Below are positions 1 to 8,096 of a stretch of 64,000 nt of DNA, one piece after another. Under the pieces are notes generated by a model. That model was not told the origin of the DNA, made no database searches, and saw only the letters and a program-made list of their open reading frames with translations. The first letter of the stretch is position 1. The number at the start of each line of letters is the position of its first letter. A program made the position numbers and the translations under genes. Source of the stretch: Pedobacter sp. Leaf176 (lineage in GTDB: Bacteria > Bacteroidota > Bacteroidia > Sphingobacteriales > Sphingobacteriaceae); NCBI RefSeq assembly GCF_001424305.1, contig NZ_LMPD01000007.1, positions 62,001 to 126,000 on the forward strand, read 5' to 3'.

Positions 1-1007
1 ATTGGATGCATGTTCTGCGATACAATGTTTTTGGATGGGGCTGCCCTTAAAGTAATACCGCGCCATTTCGAATCATCAAAGGTGGCTGTATTCCAGCCTT
101 TCTGCTCTAAACGGGCATCGTAATGTTCAGCTGTGTAGATGCTGTTTGATATAATCGGACTTAAACTGGTTTTCCAATCATCACCAGATTTAATAACATC
201 TATCGAACCGTCCGTATAGGTGATTCTCAAATCGAGGCAAAATGTAGGTCTTGCACGCCAAGGTGCTTTATCGAAATTCCAGACTGCTAAGGATTGATGG
301 TTATACCAGCCATTACCCAGCACCACACCAACCGCATTTTTGCCTTGTTTAAGGTTTGAAGTTACATCGTAGGTTGCATACAGATTCCTCCTGTCGAAAC
401 GGGTGTACATGGGATCCAATCTGTGGTTACCAACTTTTTTTCCATTTAGATAAAGTTCGTACAAACCAGCAGCGGCGATATAGGCCCGTGCTGATTTTAT
501 ACTCTTTGCCGGCTGAAAAACTTTTCTAAAGTATGGCGCAGGAAGAATATTAACGTCGTTTCTATCGCTAATCCAGGTACCTTTCCAGTTTTCCATTCCC
601 ATCATTCCCATTTCAAAACTCGAAGTTGCGGAGGGTAGTGGCTTCCCGTCTTTATCCCAAAGTTCAAGACGCCAGAAATATTTTATGAATGACCGGAGTG
701 AAGCGCCTCTGTAGGTTATCAGGCTGTTTGATGATAAAACCTTTCCTGAATCCCAGACAATACCTGTTTTATGTTTGAGTCCGACAGAATCTGTACCTAC
801 ATAAATCCTGTAGGCCTGTTGAAGAGCGCCTTTTCTTTCATCAACCATTAACCATGAAAGCCTCGGCGATGGACTATCGATACCAATCGGTCTGACTAAA
901 TGCTCGCATTTTAATTCTGCCGGCCCGGCCGCTATAGTGGGAAAACTGATAAAAATAAGTAGAAAGAATGTTGAGAATCGAAAAAAGCTAAGGATGATAG
1001 AGTTCAT
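1..1007 (-). CDS. Alpha-L-rhamnosidase (GH78), N-terminal part, cut by the window edge
   Basis: About 335 codons are visible from an ATG at 1007; the gene continues past position 1. The protein starts with a hydrophobic signal peptide (about residues 1-27) and then shows LVRPIGIDSPSPRLSW, the usual opening of the N-terminal beta-sandwich of bacterial GH78 alpha-L-rhamnosidases, followed by YFRKVF, YELYLNGKKVG and VGVVLGNGWY, typical of the carbohydrate-binding-like second domain. The catalytic (alpha/alpha)6 barrel lies outside the window, so activity cannot be judged. A secreted or periplasmic enzyme releasing terminal L-rhamnose from plant or microbial glycans is expected. The gene points out of the window and its partners are not visible. 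Confidence 0.85.
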   Translation of the reverse strand, partial: MNSIILSFFRFSTFFLLIFISFPTIAAGPAELKCEHLVRPIGIDSPSPRLSWLMVDERKGALQQAYRIYVGTDSVGLKHKTGIVWDSGKVLSSNSLITYRGASLRSFIKYFWRLELWDKDGKPLPSATSSFEMGMMGMENWKGTWISDRNDVNILPAPYFRKVFQPAKSIKSARAYIAAAGLYELYLNGKKVGNHRLDPMYTRFDRRNLYATYDVTSNLKQGKNAVGVVLGNGWYNHQSLAVWNFDKAPWRARPTFCLDLRITYTDGSIDVIKSGDDWKTSLSPIISNSIYTAEHYDARLEQKGWNTATFDDSKWRGITLRAAPSKNIVSQNMHP

Positions 1008-1186
1008 AATGGTTTATTTTCTTTTATGAGTCGCATTACCGCTGTTGGAAAACGGGATGAATTTATCAAATTGCTTTTGATTTTTAAAAACCATTTATTG
1101 AAAGTGAAAATGCACTTTATAGTTTTAAATACCTTGTCACATCATTTTTTTCCTTTTGAAGATTCCGGCCTGTGTCGCTTTTTCTA

Positions 1187-1351
1187 ATGTTACTGATTGC
1201 TCAGCTTGGTTTAGCCGTAATTCTTAATATAGGGTTTTCGGGAACGATGATAGACGTGATTTTCTATCTTATCAAAGGGAAAGTTATCAAGGCTAATTGC
1301 TACTGGGCAATAAGCAGATATCAAAAAAAATATTTGGATATAAATGAGTAG
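1187..1351 (+). CDS. Possible 54-aa membrane peptide or gene remnant
   Basis: An ATG at 1187 opens 54 codons ending in TAG at 1349-1351; a GTG at 1172 in the same frame would add five residues. The peptide has a hydrophobic first half (MLLIAQLGLAVILNIGF) and a basic, aromatic second half (YLIKGKVIKANCYWAISRYQ). This is the look of a one-helix membrane peptide, or of the C-terminal end of a decayed membrane protein. The family is not recognised. A perfect hairpin follows at 1430-1458. Support rests only on composition and the uninterrupted frame, so it may be spurious. Confidence 0.25.
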   Translation: MLLIAQLGLAVILNIGFSGTMIDVIFYLIKGKVIKANCYWAISRYQKKYLDINE

Positions 1352-1429
1352 TTAATAAGGAGTGTTGAAAAACACATTTGTTTTAATTAAGAAAAACGCG
1401 GCAGTTGGTTTACTATTTTCTTATTAGTA

Positions 1430-1458
1430 TACGGAGCGGGTTAAATAGCCGCTCCGTA
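1430..1458. terminator. Hairpin between convergent genes
   Basis: A perfect 10-bp stem (TACGGAGCGG / CCGCTCCGTA) with a 9-nt loop lies downstream of the carbonic anhydrase gene (minus) and of the possible small ORF (plus). There is no clean T run on either strand, so it may be a weak terminator or a 3' end stabiliser. Confidence 0.45.
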
Positions 1459-1529
1459 CTTATTTATCAGTTTATCAAATCAGCGTTTTAATCACTAGCT
1501 AATTTGAAATTCTTTACAAAGATGTGGAT

Positions 1530-2156
1530 TTAATCAAGATGGTAAATCGCCATGATTTTATCGAGCAATTTGACAAAATCGATTTTTAAATCGATTAATT
1601 CCCCGGTATGTACATCAAAAACCCAACCATGAACCATTAGGTTTCTTTCTTTACGTGCTTTCTGAACTTCTGCCGTTTTAATTACATTAATACATTGCTC
1701 CTCTACGTTAAGTTCCACCAATCTTTTGTAGCGGAGTTCCTCATCTGCAATCCCATTCAGTTCGTCTTGATGCGTTCTGTACACATCACGTATATTTCTT
1801 AGCCAGGGATTTAATATCCCGAGATCTGCTGATTTCATTGCCGCTTGTACGCCTCCGCAATAATAATGGCCACACACAACGATGTGGTTAACTTTTAAAT
1901 GCATTACCGCATAGTTAATTACTGACATTGCGCTTAAATCCGTATTAGGAACCATGTTTGCAATATTTCTTAATACAAAAACTTCGCCAGGTGCTGCGCC
2001 CATAAGTTCTTCAGCTGTTACGCGGCTGTCGGAGCATCCAATATAAAGGATATCAGGGGTCTGCCCCTTCGCAAGATTACTAAAATATTCCGGTTCCAGA
2101 TTCAATCTTTTTTGAACCCATTCTTGATTATTTTTAAAAATTTTGGTAATGTCCAT
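1530..2156 (-). CDS. Beta-class carbonic anhydrase
   Basis: This 208-aa protein interconverts CO2 and bicarbonate in the cytoplasm and supplies bicarbonate for carboxylation reactions. The zinc ligands of the beta class are visible as Cys41 in CSDSR, then His97 and Cys100 in CGHYYCGG; the Asp43/Arg45 dyad next to the zinc is intact. The length of about 200-220 residues is normal for the class, and there is no signal peptide, which supports a cytoplasmic enzyme. The gene stands alone, with 483 bp upstream and a hairpin downstream. I see no regulatory motif in front of it. Confidence 0.95.
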   Translation of the reverse strand: MDITKIFKNNQEWVQKRLNLEPEYFSNLAKGQTPDILYIGCSDSRVTAEELMGAAPGEVFVLRNIANMVPNTDLSAMSVINYAVMHLKVNHIVVCGHYYCGGVQAAMKSADLGILNPWLRNIRDVYRTHQDELNGIADEELRYKRLVELNVEEQCINVIKTAEVQKARKERNLMVHGWVFDVHTGELIDLKIDFVKLLDKIMAIYHLD

Positions 2157-2639
2157 ACTGTCAATTTTATTTTAAGCTTGTCAATTATAAGCAAATAATG
2201 ATTTAAAATGTTTGAAAGAAATTAAAATTACATCAATCTCTGTCGGTTGCGGTATTCCGTATTTATTTTAACGAATGCGAACCGTGTAAAGTAGTTTGTT
2301 TTAAATGTAAGCGCTAATTTAAAAAACTTCAAAATGTATGGCAATATCTGTAGGTAAAACTGCCTCAGAAGCAATGTGGGCCTGATGGCCGGGAAAAATT
2401 GAAAGCATTTTATAATGCCAGCTTACAACCTACTTGTTCATGGTTCCATATCTTACAGACAGCATAATCCAAATGCAGGATGTTAAGTCCTTTTTTTGGC
2501 GTAATCATAACTTTATACAGGACTACACCTTTAAATCACCAATGGTGAATTGTTCTGTTATTGATTAAAATCACAAAAATAATTACAAAAAGGGTAATTT
2601 TACTGTATTATTAATCAGTATATTTATTATTTTTGCTTC
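2157..2639. other. Intergenic region, no gene seen
   Basis: This 483-bp region separates the divergent carbonic anhydrase and 77-aa genes. Only very short open frames occur. A Bacteroidota-type -7 element lies at its right end (2628-2635). No structured RNA was recognised by eye. Confidence 0.5.
2628..2635 (+). promoter_or_regulatory. Bacteroidota -7 element (TATTTTTG) next to a start codon
   Basis: TATTTTTG matches the TAnnTTTG -7 box and ends only four bases before the ATG at 2640. If used, transcription would begin at about the A of that ATG, giving a leaderless message. The -33 TTTG is not clear here. Confidence 0.5.
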
Positions 2640-2873
2640 ATGGAAACTCCAAACAAAAAATCGGATTTAAGCATTTTTCTTCAAAAAGTTATGCTTTTAA
2701 GAGGATTTGGTGATATGAATTCTTACAGTCTGGTCACTGAATTCAAAAATCTTGGAAAAATTCCTGATTATAAAATGAAGAACATAATACAAGATATGTC
2801 TTCACCACAAACATGGAATAACGGAAAATCAATTTTTATAGAAACGGTTTTAGAGAACATCTCAGAGAATTAG
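2640..2873 (+). CDS. Hypothetical 77-aa protein
   Basis: This small protein has no recognised domain, signal peptide or membrane segment. It is mixed-charge and probably helical, with motifs such as FLQKVMLLRGFGDM and MKNIIQDMSSPQTW. The ATG at 2640 follows a -7 promoter element directly, and a terminator lies about 20 bp after the stop, so it looks like a single-gene transcript. An internal Met at residue 18 is an alternative start if the promoter call is wrong. The complete transcription unit argues that it is a real gene. Confidence 0.6.
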   Translation: METPNKKSDLSIFLQKVMLLRGFGDMNSYSLVTEFKNLGKIPDYKMKNIIQDMSSPQTWNNGKSIFIETVLENISEN

Positions 2874-2892
2874 TCCTTTTTCAAACATATAC

Positions 2893-2928
2893 AAAAGCTT
2901 TCATACTAAAAAGATGAAGGCTTTTTTT
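2893..2928 (+). terminator. Rho-independent terminator after the 77-aa gene
   Basis: The arms AAAGCTTTCAT and ATGAAGGCTTT pair with one G-T wobble and are followed by a run of T. It sits 20 bp after the stop of the upstream gene. Confidence 0.8.
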
Positions 2929-2984
2929 ACGGGCTATTTTTAATCTCCCTAAAAACCGTTATCTTCAAAAAAACTTTCTTAATT

Positions 2985-3539
2985 ATGAAAAAGATTATTG
3001 CTATTTGTTTTTGCTTAGCCACATTTATAGGTGCGAGAGCACAAAAAACTGTTCCTGAAATTAAGGCCGGTACGGCTATGTACGCAAGTGCATTTGTTCA
3101 GGGCCAGGAATTTCCTTTGTTGCTAACTGTCAAAAGTATTACTGCGCCGGTAAGCATTGGTTGGTCTGTTGAAGGCTATGGTGAGGGTGCCTTCGAAATG
3201 AGTGTACAGTCTGTAGAAAGTGGAACTCAATTTTTGGCTGTAACACAACCTGCATTAGGTGTAACTAAATTAAGTGATACCGAAACATTCGGTATAATTT
3301 CTAAAGCAGCTTTTAAAACACTAAGTGATACCAAAGCTTTCACTTATGGCGGGGCAAAGTTTAAAGTGAAATCGCCTGAAACCGGAGTTGTTAAAATAAG
3401 TGGAAAAGAAGTAGACGTTTTCCATGTAATTAGTGAGGATGGTAAACAAGAGTTGTGGATTTTAAATAACGCTGCATTTCCCATTATTGTTCAATCTATC
3501 GGTCAGGCCACCGATATCGTTATATCAGAGATTAAGTAG
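2985..3539 (+). CDS. Secreted protein of unknown function, 184 aa
   Basis: A clear signal peptide (MKKIIAICFCLATFIGARAQ, cleavage near residue 19) directs this protein to the periplasm. The mature part is rich in beta-forming residues and alternates short hydrophobic strands with Gly and Ser turns, as in a small beta-sandwich or barrel. There are no catalytic motifs or cysteines in the mature protein. It may belong to one of the DUF families of Bacteroidota periplasmic proteins, but I cannot name one. It is monocistronic, flanked by terminators at 2893-2928 and 3560-3582. Confidence 0.75.
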   Translation: MKKIIAICFCLATFIGARAQKTVPEIKAGTAMYASAFVQGQEFPLLLTVKSITAPVSIGWSVEGYGEGAFEMSVQSVESGTQFLAVTQPALGVTKLSDTETFGIISKAAFKTLSDTKAFTYGGAKFKVKSPETGVVKISGKEVDVFHVISEDGKQELWILNNAAFPIIVQSIGQATDIVISEIK

Positions 3540-3559
3540 AATTGATTCTGGAAAAAAAT

Positions 3560-3582
3560 AAAAAGCCCGAAAGGGCTTTTTT
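3560..3582 (+). terminator. Rho-independent terminator
   Basis: AAAAAGCCC-GAA-GGGCTTTTTT forms a short GC-rich stem with flanking A and T runs, 20 bp after the stop of the secreted 184-aa gene. The symmetry suggests it could work in both directions. Confidence 0.9.
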
Positions 3583-3611
3583 AATTTCAAAGCATTATTT
3601 TTACGCCAATT

Positions 3612-4109
3612 ATGGAAAACGACAAAAAAGAAATATTCGATAACGTTGCACAACGTTTGAAAGTTGAAGGTTTTAATGTAGTAAACCGCGATGAAACTCG
3701 CCCTTGGGGAGGTTTTTTTGTGATAGACGAAGCACAGGCACAACAATTTGCCGATACTTATTTTGACGGTTTAGATGTAGAAAGTTTAAAAATTGGCGGA
3801 AAATTAAGTCCAAAAATATTAATAGTAGCACCCAATACACGCCTTTCCTGGCAATATCATCACCGCAGAGCTGAAATTTGGCAGGTGGTTACCGGTACAG
3901 TTGGCATTAAAACCAGCGAAACGGATGAAGAAGGTGAAGTAAAAAAATACGCACCTAAAGACCAAATCAAATTACAACAAGGTGAACGTCATCGTTTAAT
4001 CGGTTTAGACGATTGGGGTGTTGTTGCAGAAATCTGGCAGCATACCGATGCCTCGAACCCTTCAGATGAAAGCGATATTGTAAGAGTTCAGGACGATTTC
4101 GGAAGATAA
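3612..4109 (+). CDS. Cupin protein, mannose-6-phosphate isomerase type II-like
   Basis: This 165-aa cytoplasmic protein resembles the short cupin phosphomannose/phosphoheptose isomerase-like proteins of Bacteroidota. It has RPWGGFFVID near residue 30, the first cupin motif in WQYHHRRAEIWQVVTGTVGI (His-His-Arg-Ala-Glu metal site, about residues 75-95), and the second in QGERHRLIGL with EIWQH near the C-terminus. The conserved His and Glu residues are consistent with a bound divalent metal and a sugar phosphate substrate. The exact substrate cannot be assigned from sequence. It forms its own unit, with a terminator right after the stop. Confidence 0.8.
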   Translation: MENDKKEIFDNVAQRLKVEGFNVVNRDETRPWGGFFVIDEAQAQQFADTYFDGLDVESLKIGGKLSPKILIVAPNTRLSWQYHHRRAEIWQVVTGTVGIKTSETDEEGEVKKYAPKDQIKLQQGERHRLIGLDDWGVVAEIWQHTDASNPSDESDIVRVQDDFGR

Positions 4110-4122
4110 AAATATACCTTTA

Positions 4123-4156
4123 AATCCTGTTTCGATTGCTGAGACAGGATTTTTTC
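4123..4156 (+). terminator. Rho-independent terminator after the cupin gene
   Basis: AATCCTGTTTC and GAGACAGGATT pair over 11 bp with one wobble around a 7-nt loop, followed by TTTTTT. Confidence 0.9.
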
Positions 4157-4244
4157 CATCTAAATATTCCCGATAAAGTTGGTTTTCTTTTATATCTAAA
4201 ACTAAACGTAGCAGATTTACGTTTAATAAGCATACACCCCATAC

Positions 4245-4973
4245 ATGATTATCCTTTTTTTCTTTCTTTGCCACTGGTTTTTGTCCCTATTCAGTCAAAC
4301 CTTTTTTCTTCACCGTTATTCATCACATAAGATGTTCAAAATGGAGCCTTTTTGGGAGAAATTTTTTTATTTAATTTTACTTGTTTCTCAAGGTTCATCG
4401 TTTTTAAATCCAAGGGCTTATGCCATCTTGCATCGTATGCACCATGCTTACAGTGATACGGAGAAAGACCCACACTCCCCACATTTTTTTAAAGATGTGT
4501 TTGGGATGATGATAGCAACCAAAAACATGTACATGAACTATCTGCATTTTAAAATACAACCTGAGCCTGCTTTTCAGGGTAATTATCCAGAGTGGCCTTT
4601 AGTTGATAAAATAGGAAATTCATGGTTGTGGCGAATTGGTTGTGGTTTATTTTACATTGGCTTTTATGTGATGTTCGCTAATCACTGGTGGTTGTTCATT
4701 TTATTGCCGGTGCACTTTTTGATGGGGCCGTTGCACGGCGCGATCGTTAACTGGTGCGGACATAAATATGGTTACTCAAACCATGATAATGATGATCATA
4801 GCAAGAACTCCTTACCCTGGGATTTTCTTTTAATGGGCGAGTTATTTCAAAACAACCATCATAAGAAACCTAATAGCCCCAATTTTGCTACAAAATGGTG
4901 GGAATTTGACCCAACTTATCCCGTTATGAAAATGCTGCACTGGATGAAGATTATTAAGATTAGAAAGGTTTAG
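4245..4973 (+). CDS. Acyl-CoA/fatty acid desaturase
   Basis: This membrane di-iron enzyme of 242 aa introduces a double bond into acyl chains, probably delta-9, and so controls membrane fluidity. All three histidine boxes are present: HRYSSHK (His23, His28), HRMHH (His63, His66, His67) and NNHHKKP (His205, His206), plus NWCGHKYG, which carries the extra conserved His of the stearoyl-CoA desaturase class. Hydrophobic segments lie at about residues 1-20, 40-55 and 125-155. The ATG at 4245 gives a first transmembrane segment of sensible length. It stands alone, 270 bp before a long gene-free stretch. Confidence 0.92.
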   Translation: MIILFFFLCHWFLSLFSQTFFLHRYSSHKMFKMEPFWEKFFYLILLVSQGSSFLNPRAYAILHRMHHAYSDTEKDPHSPHFFKDVFGMMIATKNMYMNYLHFKIQPEPAFQGNYPEWPLVDKIGNSWLWRIGCGLFYIGFYVMFANHWWLFILLPVHFLMGPLHGAIVNWCGHKYGYSNHDNDDHSKNSLPWDFLLMGELFQNNHHKKPNSPNFATKWWEFDPTYPVMKMLHWMKIIKIRKV

Positions 4974-5365
4974 TTTCGTTTAAAATTAATTTTTCTGCAA
5001 TGCATTCCCCCATTTTAGAGGAGTGCCCAGAGGGCAAGGCGTGTATTTGTTCACTTATATCCATGGGTGGAAATCGACAGTAATTACAGTCGAAGCATAT
5101 AATTATCGGATTAACAGTAATTTCTTTGCAGGTTGGAGATGATGGGGAGTGCTTATTGGCTCTTTTTCATATTTAATTGTTTTATTATCTATTATCGCCT
5201 ATCTGTTTCCAGTTTCACCTCTTCTATCTAATCTATTTTCCATCCCCCATCTTTTTCTACTGGTATTTTTGCACCTTTGCCGACCAAATTAACCCAATTG
5301 CGTAAAACCACTGTACTGTTTGTAACAAAACGCGATTTACGCAGACTAATTACAAAATTATTAAT
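4974..5365. other. Intergenic region with palindromes upstream of an outer-membrane protein gene
   Basis: This 392-bp region holds no gene. It contains a near-perfect 20-bp palindrome (5074-5093), a TATTTTTG -7 element (5264-5271), and an 8-bp inverted repeat (TGCGTAAA at 5299-5306 and TTTACGCA at 5336-5343) that would fold in the leader of the downstream gene. Confidence 0.5.
5264..5271 (+). promoter_or_regulatory. Candidate -7 element (TATTTTTG)
   Basis: This matches TAnnTTTG about 95 bp before the start codon of the outer-membrane protein gene at 5366. No good TTTG is found at the -33 distance, so the call is tentative. The leader would include the 5299-5343 inverted repeat. Confidence 0.4.
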
Positions 5366-7795
5366 ATGAAAAGAATTCTACTATTAACTTTTATTCTCGG
5401 TATATATCTAAACGTTCATGCACAATTCGGAATGGGCGGTGCTTCAAAAGCATCCGTTTCGGGTCGCATCAGCATTACCGTTTTGGATTCGGTGAGTAAA
5501 AAACCGATAGATTATGCAACAATATCCTTACTAAAAGTTAAAGATAACAAGTCTGTAAATGGTGGCGTTACGGATGAAAAAGGAAAGTTGATTTTGCAGA
5601 ATGTTGCGCCCGACGCCTATAAACTGATGATTGGTTTTATGGGCTACAAAACGAAAACTATTTTAGTTACTACAACACCAGCCAAACCCGATTTTAACTT
5701 AGGTACTGTGGTTATATCTTCTACAGAAAATAACCTGACTGATGTACAAATTACAGGTACTAAAGCCATTATTGAGAATAAAATTGACAGAATGGTTTAC
5801 AATGCTGAGGCTGATGGCACAAATGCCGGGGGTGATGCAACGGATGTAATGCGTAAAGTGCCAATGCTTTCAGTTGATCCTACCGGAAATATTCAACTCC
5901 GCGGCGGTGCTGTTCGGGTGTTAATTAACGGTAAACCTTCGGGCACAATGGCAAGCAGTGTGGCTGATGCATTAAAAATGATTCCTGCAGAACAAATCAA
6001 AACTGTCGAAGTAATCACCAGCCCATCTGCAAAATATGACGCTGAAGGTTCCGGCGGTATCATTAATATTATTACAAAGAAATCAAATGCCCAGGGTGTG
6101 AGTGGTTCAGTTAATGCAGCTGCAGGAACCCGTCAGAATAATGGCTCATTTAACTTAACCGCAAAAACGGGTCGATTGAGCGTTAATACAAGCTTGGGAA
6201 CAAATTTAGCCTATGCTCAAAAATCACAAACTGAATTTATAACCAACACAACCTACCTAAATGGTACAACAAATAATATTTCACAAAGTGGATTTTCAAA
6301 ATGGAGCCGAAATGGATATAATGGAAGTGTAGGTTTAGATTACGACTTTAACGCTTATAACAACCTTAGTACGACTGCAAAATTTAATAGTTTCTCAAAT
6401 GGCGGACCAAGCGAAACCAGTTATCTGATTAATAACGTGGGTGCGTCCAACATCGGCGATATGGATATGGCCTTCAGAAATTTAGACTGGAATGTAGATT
6501 ACCGTAAAACCAGTAAAAAAGAAGGTGAGGAGTTTTCCATTTCTGCGCAGTTATCTTCTGGCCGTACGCCAACGAGTTTCAGCAATTTGCTAACTTCAGC
6601 AGCCTTCCCATCGGGTTTGCAAACAAACAGTAACAACACAGCAAAAAACAATGAGTATACCTTTCAAACAGATTATATTTATCCGTTTAATAAAAAAACA
6701 ACGTTAGAGGTCGGTGCAAAAGCAATTTTACGCGACATACAAAGTGAGTTTGATAATACTGCTCAAGACTTCGAATACAACCAGAATGTGGGCGCTGCTT
6801 ACGGTGTTATCAGCTTCGATTTAACCAAAAAATTAAAGTTTAAGGGTGGTATCAGGGCAGAGTACACTCAAATCGATTTTAACACACAAACTAGCGGCGT
6901 ACAGAAAAACGATTATTTAAACTTATTTCCAAGTGCTATCATATCGCAAAACCTAAAAGGTGGCGCAACTCTGAAGTTAAGTTATAACCGCCGCGTGCAA
7001 AGGCCTTCACAAACTTATCTGAATCCCTTTCGTAATGAAAGCGACCAGTTTAATGTTATGCAGGGTAATCCCCAGTTAAGTCCTGAGTTAAGCGACAACT
7101 TGGAATTGGGCTATAATACCTTTATTAAAGGATCAATAATAAATGCATCGGTATTTTATCGCCGCACCAGTGATGTGATAGAAAACTCAATCTCTCCTAT
7201 AACTGAGAACGGTGTAAATAAAACATTAACTTCCTACATAAATGTTGGTACAGCGCCAGTTTATGGGTTTAACGTATTTGCATCTTATAATCCTAAGCCA
7301 AAATGGACTTTAATGACCAACTTTTCAGGTAATACATATTCGGTAACCAATAACACGACTAATGTTAACACAGGCACCTTTTTTAATTTTAACTGGTTTG
7401 TACGTTCGGCATATGGTTTTGGTAAAGGTTACAACTTTGAGTTATTTAATGTGATTACTTCTAAAAGACGCACTTATCAAGGTGTTACCGATCCTTTTTA
7501 TATTTATGGCGCATCCATCAAAAAGGAAATTTTTAAGAAAAAAGGCAGCATTGGTTTAGGTACATTAAATCCATTTACAAAGAACTTGCATATAAAAACG
7601 ATAAATAATGCTGTTAATCAAACCGGTACCATTTATCAAAGTCAAAACATTTACTATCCATTGCGTAATTATACGTTAAACTTCAGCTACACTTTTGGTA
7701 AGCTTAAATTCACTGAGAAAAAGAAAATTAAAAACGATGACATTAAACAGGATCAGCAACAGCAAGGCGGGGGAATGGGTGGTGTTCAACAATAG
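5366..7795 (+). CDS. TonB-dependent-receptor-like outer-membrane beta-barrel protein
   Basis: This 809-aa protein has a signal peptide (about residues 1-19) and a carboxypeptidase-regulatory-like beta-sandwich (about 30-120, ITVLDSVSKKPIDYATISL). A plug-like region (about 125-225) contains MVYNAEADGTNAGGDATDVM and VRVLINGKPSG. A long C-terminal barrel belongs to the outer membrane beta-barrel family widespread in Bacteroidota. There is no SusD partner, so it is not a typical SusC; a role in export, metal handling or peptide uptake cannot be decided. The tail is a low-complexity Gln/Gly stretch (QQQGGGMGGVQQ). It is ended by a strong hairpin and forms its own unit. Confidence 0.85.
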   Translation: MKRILLLTFILGIYLNVHAQFGMGGASKASVSGRISITVLDSVSKKPIDYATISLLKVKDNKSVNGGVTDEKGKLILQNVAPDAYKLMIGFMGYKTKTILVTTTPAKPDFNLGTVVISSTENNLTDVQITGTKAIIENKIDRMVYNAEADGTNAGGDATDVMRKVPMLSVDPTGNIQLRGGAVRVLINGKPSGTMASSVADALKMIPAEQIKTVEVITSPSAKYDAEGSGGIINIITKKSNAQGVSGSVNAAAGTRQNNGSFNLTAKTGRLSVNTSLGTNLAYAQKSQTEFITNTTYLNGTTNNISQSGFSKWSRNGYNGSVGLDYDFNAYNNLSTTAKFNSFSNGGPSETSYLINNVGASNIGDMDMAFRNLDWNVDYRKTSKKEGEEFSISAQLSSGRTPTSFSNLLTSAAFPSGLQTNSNNTAKNNEYTFQTDYIYPFNKKTTLEVGAKAILRDIQSEFDNTAQDFEYNQNVGAAYGVISFDLTKKLKFKGGIRAEYTQIDFNTQTSGVQKNDYLNLFPSAIISQNLKGGATLKLSYNRRVQRPSQTYLNPFRNESDQFNVMQGNPQLSPELSDNLELGYNTFIKGSIINASVFYRRTSDVIENSISPITENGVNKTLTSYINVGTAPVYGFNVFASYNPKPKWTLMTNFSGNTYSVTNNTTNVNTGTFFNFNWFVRSAYGFGKGYNFELFNVITSKRRTYQGVTDPFYIYGASIKKEIFKKKGSIGLGTLNPFTKNLHIKTINNAVNQTGTIYQSQNIYYPLRNYTLNFSYTFGKLKFTEKKKIKNDDIKQDQQQQGGGMGGVQQ

Positions 7796-8096
7796 TTAAA
7801 GCCTGCGACATTAAATACAAAAAGCCTTTCTAAAATCTAGAAAGGCTTTTTGTATTTAATGGATTATTGATTAAGCCGGTTGCCAAATAGCATTTAAAAA
7901 TTTAATTGTCAAGTGTTGTTTTTGTAAGGTTATGCATCCTTTTAGCAATCTTTTTGCGTTGAGTTGCAGGTTTAGCTGTTTTTTTAAAGCAAAGATTGCG
8001 AGAAATTGCTGTATTTATTGGTTTTAGTGCTATATTTTGCTTTTAAAAAACTTATATTGCATTTAACTAAAAAAAATCAACCTAAACAACAGAGAT
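7796..8096. other. Intergenic region: terminator plus probable SusC promoter region
   Basis: This 301-bp region begins with the 51-bp terminator hairpin (7810-7860). The remainder is AT-rich. TATATTTTGC at 8031-8040 is one base away from the -7 consensus and could drive the SusC gene at 8097. No gene is seen. Confidence 0.45.
7810..7860. terminator. Very long perfect terminator hairpin
   Basis: Two 23-bp arms are exactly complementary around a 5-nt loop. The core AAAAAGCCTTTCTA / TAGAAAGGCTTTTT carries A and T runs on its flanks, so it can act in both directions. It ends the outer-membrane protein gene at 7795. Confidence 0.9.

Larger units (their letters stand above)
1008..1529. other. Intergenic region with one possible small ORF and a hairpin
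   Basis: This 522-bp stretch lies between the rhamnosidase and carbonic anhydrase genes. It holds a possible 54-codon membrane peptide gene (1187-1351) and a perfect 10-bp stem hairpin (1430-1458), both listed separately. Nothing else is recognisable; positions 1010-1140 are AT-rich and presumably carry the promoter of the rhamnosidase gene. Confidence 0.5.

Noticed and set aside
4136..4330. Short ORF between the cupin and desaturase genes
   Set aside because: It overlaps the cupin terminator and the first part of the desaturase gene in another frame; composition is not protein-like.
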